This document shows, piece after piece, positions 46,481 through 46,965 of a stretch of DNA of 46,965 nucleotides (positions within the stretch are counted from its first letter, which is position 1; each line of letters opens with the position of its first letter). The notes under the pieces were generated by a model. That model searched no databases and was not told the origin of the DNA. It was given only the letters and a program-made list of their open reading frames with translations. Both the position numbers and the translations under genes were made by a program. This DNA is from Chloroflexota bacterium (GTDB lineage: Bacteria; Chloroflexota; Anaerolineae; Promineifilales; Promineifilaceae). The stretch spans positions 1 through 46,965 of the forward strand of contig JAGNBF010000059.1 in the NCBI GenBank assembly GCA_018004935.1, written 5' to 3'.

Positions 46481-46960
46481 ATGACCCAAACCATTACCCT
46501 CACCGTCAACAATCAGCGTTACGAAAAAACGGTCGAACCCCGTCTCTTGCTGAGTGATTTTTTGCGCCATGATTTGGGCCTCACGGGTACCCATGTGGGT
46601 TGCGAACATGGGGTGTGTGGCGCGTGCACGATTTTATTCGATGGGGCACCGGTACGCTCTTGCCTGATGTTGGCCGTACAGGCAGATGGACACACACTTA
46701 TGACGGTAGAAGGGTTAACTCCTGATCCCAAGCAGTTACACCCTCTGCAACAGGCGTTTTGGGAAGCTCATGGGTTACAATGTGGCTTCTGTACCCCTGG
46801 TATTTTGATGACCATGCTCCCTTTTCTAGAAGAAAACCCGAACCCCAGTGAAGCCGAAATTCGGGAGGCTCTCTCAGGTAATTTATGCCGTTGCACAGGG
46901 TATCAACATATTGTCACAGCCGTCCAGCTCGCGGCCGCGAAACATGCTTTACACCCCTGA
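46481..46960 (+). CDS. coxS: molybdenum hydroxylase 2Fe-2S small subunit (CoxS-like)
   Basis: 159 residues, usual length. N-terminal plant-type ferredoxin domain with Cys41, Cys46, Cys49 and Cys61 (CEHGVCGAC, then RSC), then a helical [2Fe-2S] domain with Cys101, Cys104, Cys136 and Cys138 (CGFCTPG, CRCTGY). It carries electrons between the molybdenum cofactor and the FAD of CoxM. The frame is open to 46391, inside repeat copy D, but the ATG at 46481 begins the conserved ITLTVN strand. The ribosome binding site is poor (TGAG), so translation may depend on the preceding cistron. The catalytic large subunit is expected just beyond the window edge. A GCGGCCGC site near the end gives AAA. Confidence 0.93.
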   Translation: MTQTITLTVNNQRYEKTVEPRLLLSDFLRHDLGLTGTHVGCEHGVCGACTILFDGAPVRSCLMLAVQADGHTLMTVEGLTPDPKQLHPLQQAFWEAHGLQCGFCTPGILMTMLPFLEENPNPSEAEIREALSGNLCRCTGYQHIVTAVQLAAAKHALHP

Positions 46961-46965
46961 TCAAC

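Noticed and set aside
391-46940. GCGGCCGC sites as NotI linkers from cloning
   Set aside because: The sites lie inside conserved genes, in frame, at irregular spacing and with genomic sequence on both sides; a cloning scar would not recur some 74 times.

Overview
The window is chromosomal DNA from a bacterium that is most probably a member of the Chloroflexota (Anaerolineae/Ardenticatenia-like). I infer this from protein character, not from a marker gene: a YLPLVLK motif before the C-terminus of a giant exported protein, extracytoplasmic proteins with Thr/Pro-rich linkers, an LPxxG-type wall-anchor tail, a Flp-type pilin, a b6-type fused cytochrome b and CoxM/CoxS genes. Base composition is close to balanced. 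About 82 % of the window is coding, in short operons on both strands separated by intergenic regions packed with small repeats. I see no phage, plasmid, CRISPR or intact transposase gene.

Layout. 1-787: two minus-strand genes, a small hypothetical protein and a lipoprotein cut by the window edge. 1493-4941: an MFS transporter, galT and tadA. 5211-5297: tRNA-Ser(CGA). 6024-6494: a Flp/TadE-like pilin. 7475-20449: one 4324-residue repetitive exported protein (eight beta-helix modules, eleven Ig-like repeats, a CARDB-like domain), which fills over a quarter of the window. 21344-25460: an LPASG-anchored surface protein, a SnoaL-like protein and a STAND-like ATPase with a C-terminal HTH. 25851-29767: CtaG-like membrane protein, RsmB/NOP-family rRNA methyltransferase, membrane-anchored HIT protein and TPR protein. 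30211-30284: tRNA-Val(UAC). 30456-33796: a Rieske, cytochrome b, di-haem cytochrome c operon for a quinol-oxidising bc complex with its own terminator. 33987-39030: CoA-binding protein, two zinc-ribbon proteins, a hypothetical protein and a GAF/PAS histidine kinase. 39050-42372: two divergent extracytoplasmic TIM-barrel glycoside-hydrolase-like proteins. 42672-44443: etfB-etfA. 44768-45388: an NAD(P)-binding protein. 45507-46960: coxM and coxS of a molybdenum hydroxylase; the large subunit presumably follows beyond the window.

Two layers of sequence organisation stand out more than any single gene. First, the NotI-type octamer GCGGCCGC occurs about 74 times by my hand count (roughly once per 630 bp, against an expectation below one). 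It lies mostly in genes, where it is read as Ala-Ala-Ala, Arg-Gly-Arg or Arg-Pro. This resembles the HIP1 phenomenon of cyanobacteria but with a different palindrome. Second, the intergenic regions hold several families of small inverted-repeat elements. One superfamily of 79-90 bp elements is flanked by 3-bp TNA direct repeats inside CTWAG, as expected for non-autonomous elements moved by an IS1031-like (IS5 family) transposase. One copy supplies the stop codon and last residues of coxM. Another family keeps its flanks but carries perfect hairpins whose stem sequence differs from copy to copy.

Functionally the genes describe a respiring heterotroph with a menaquinol-type bc complex, an ETF pair and a CO-dehydrogenase/xanthine-dehydrogenase-like hydroxylase, and with a large investment in secreted, adhesive or wall-associated proteins.
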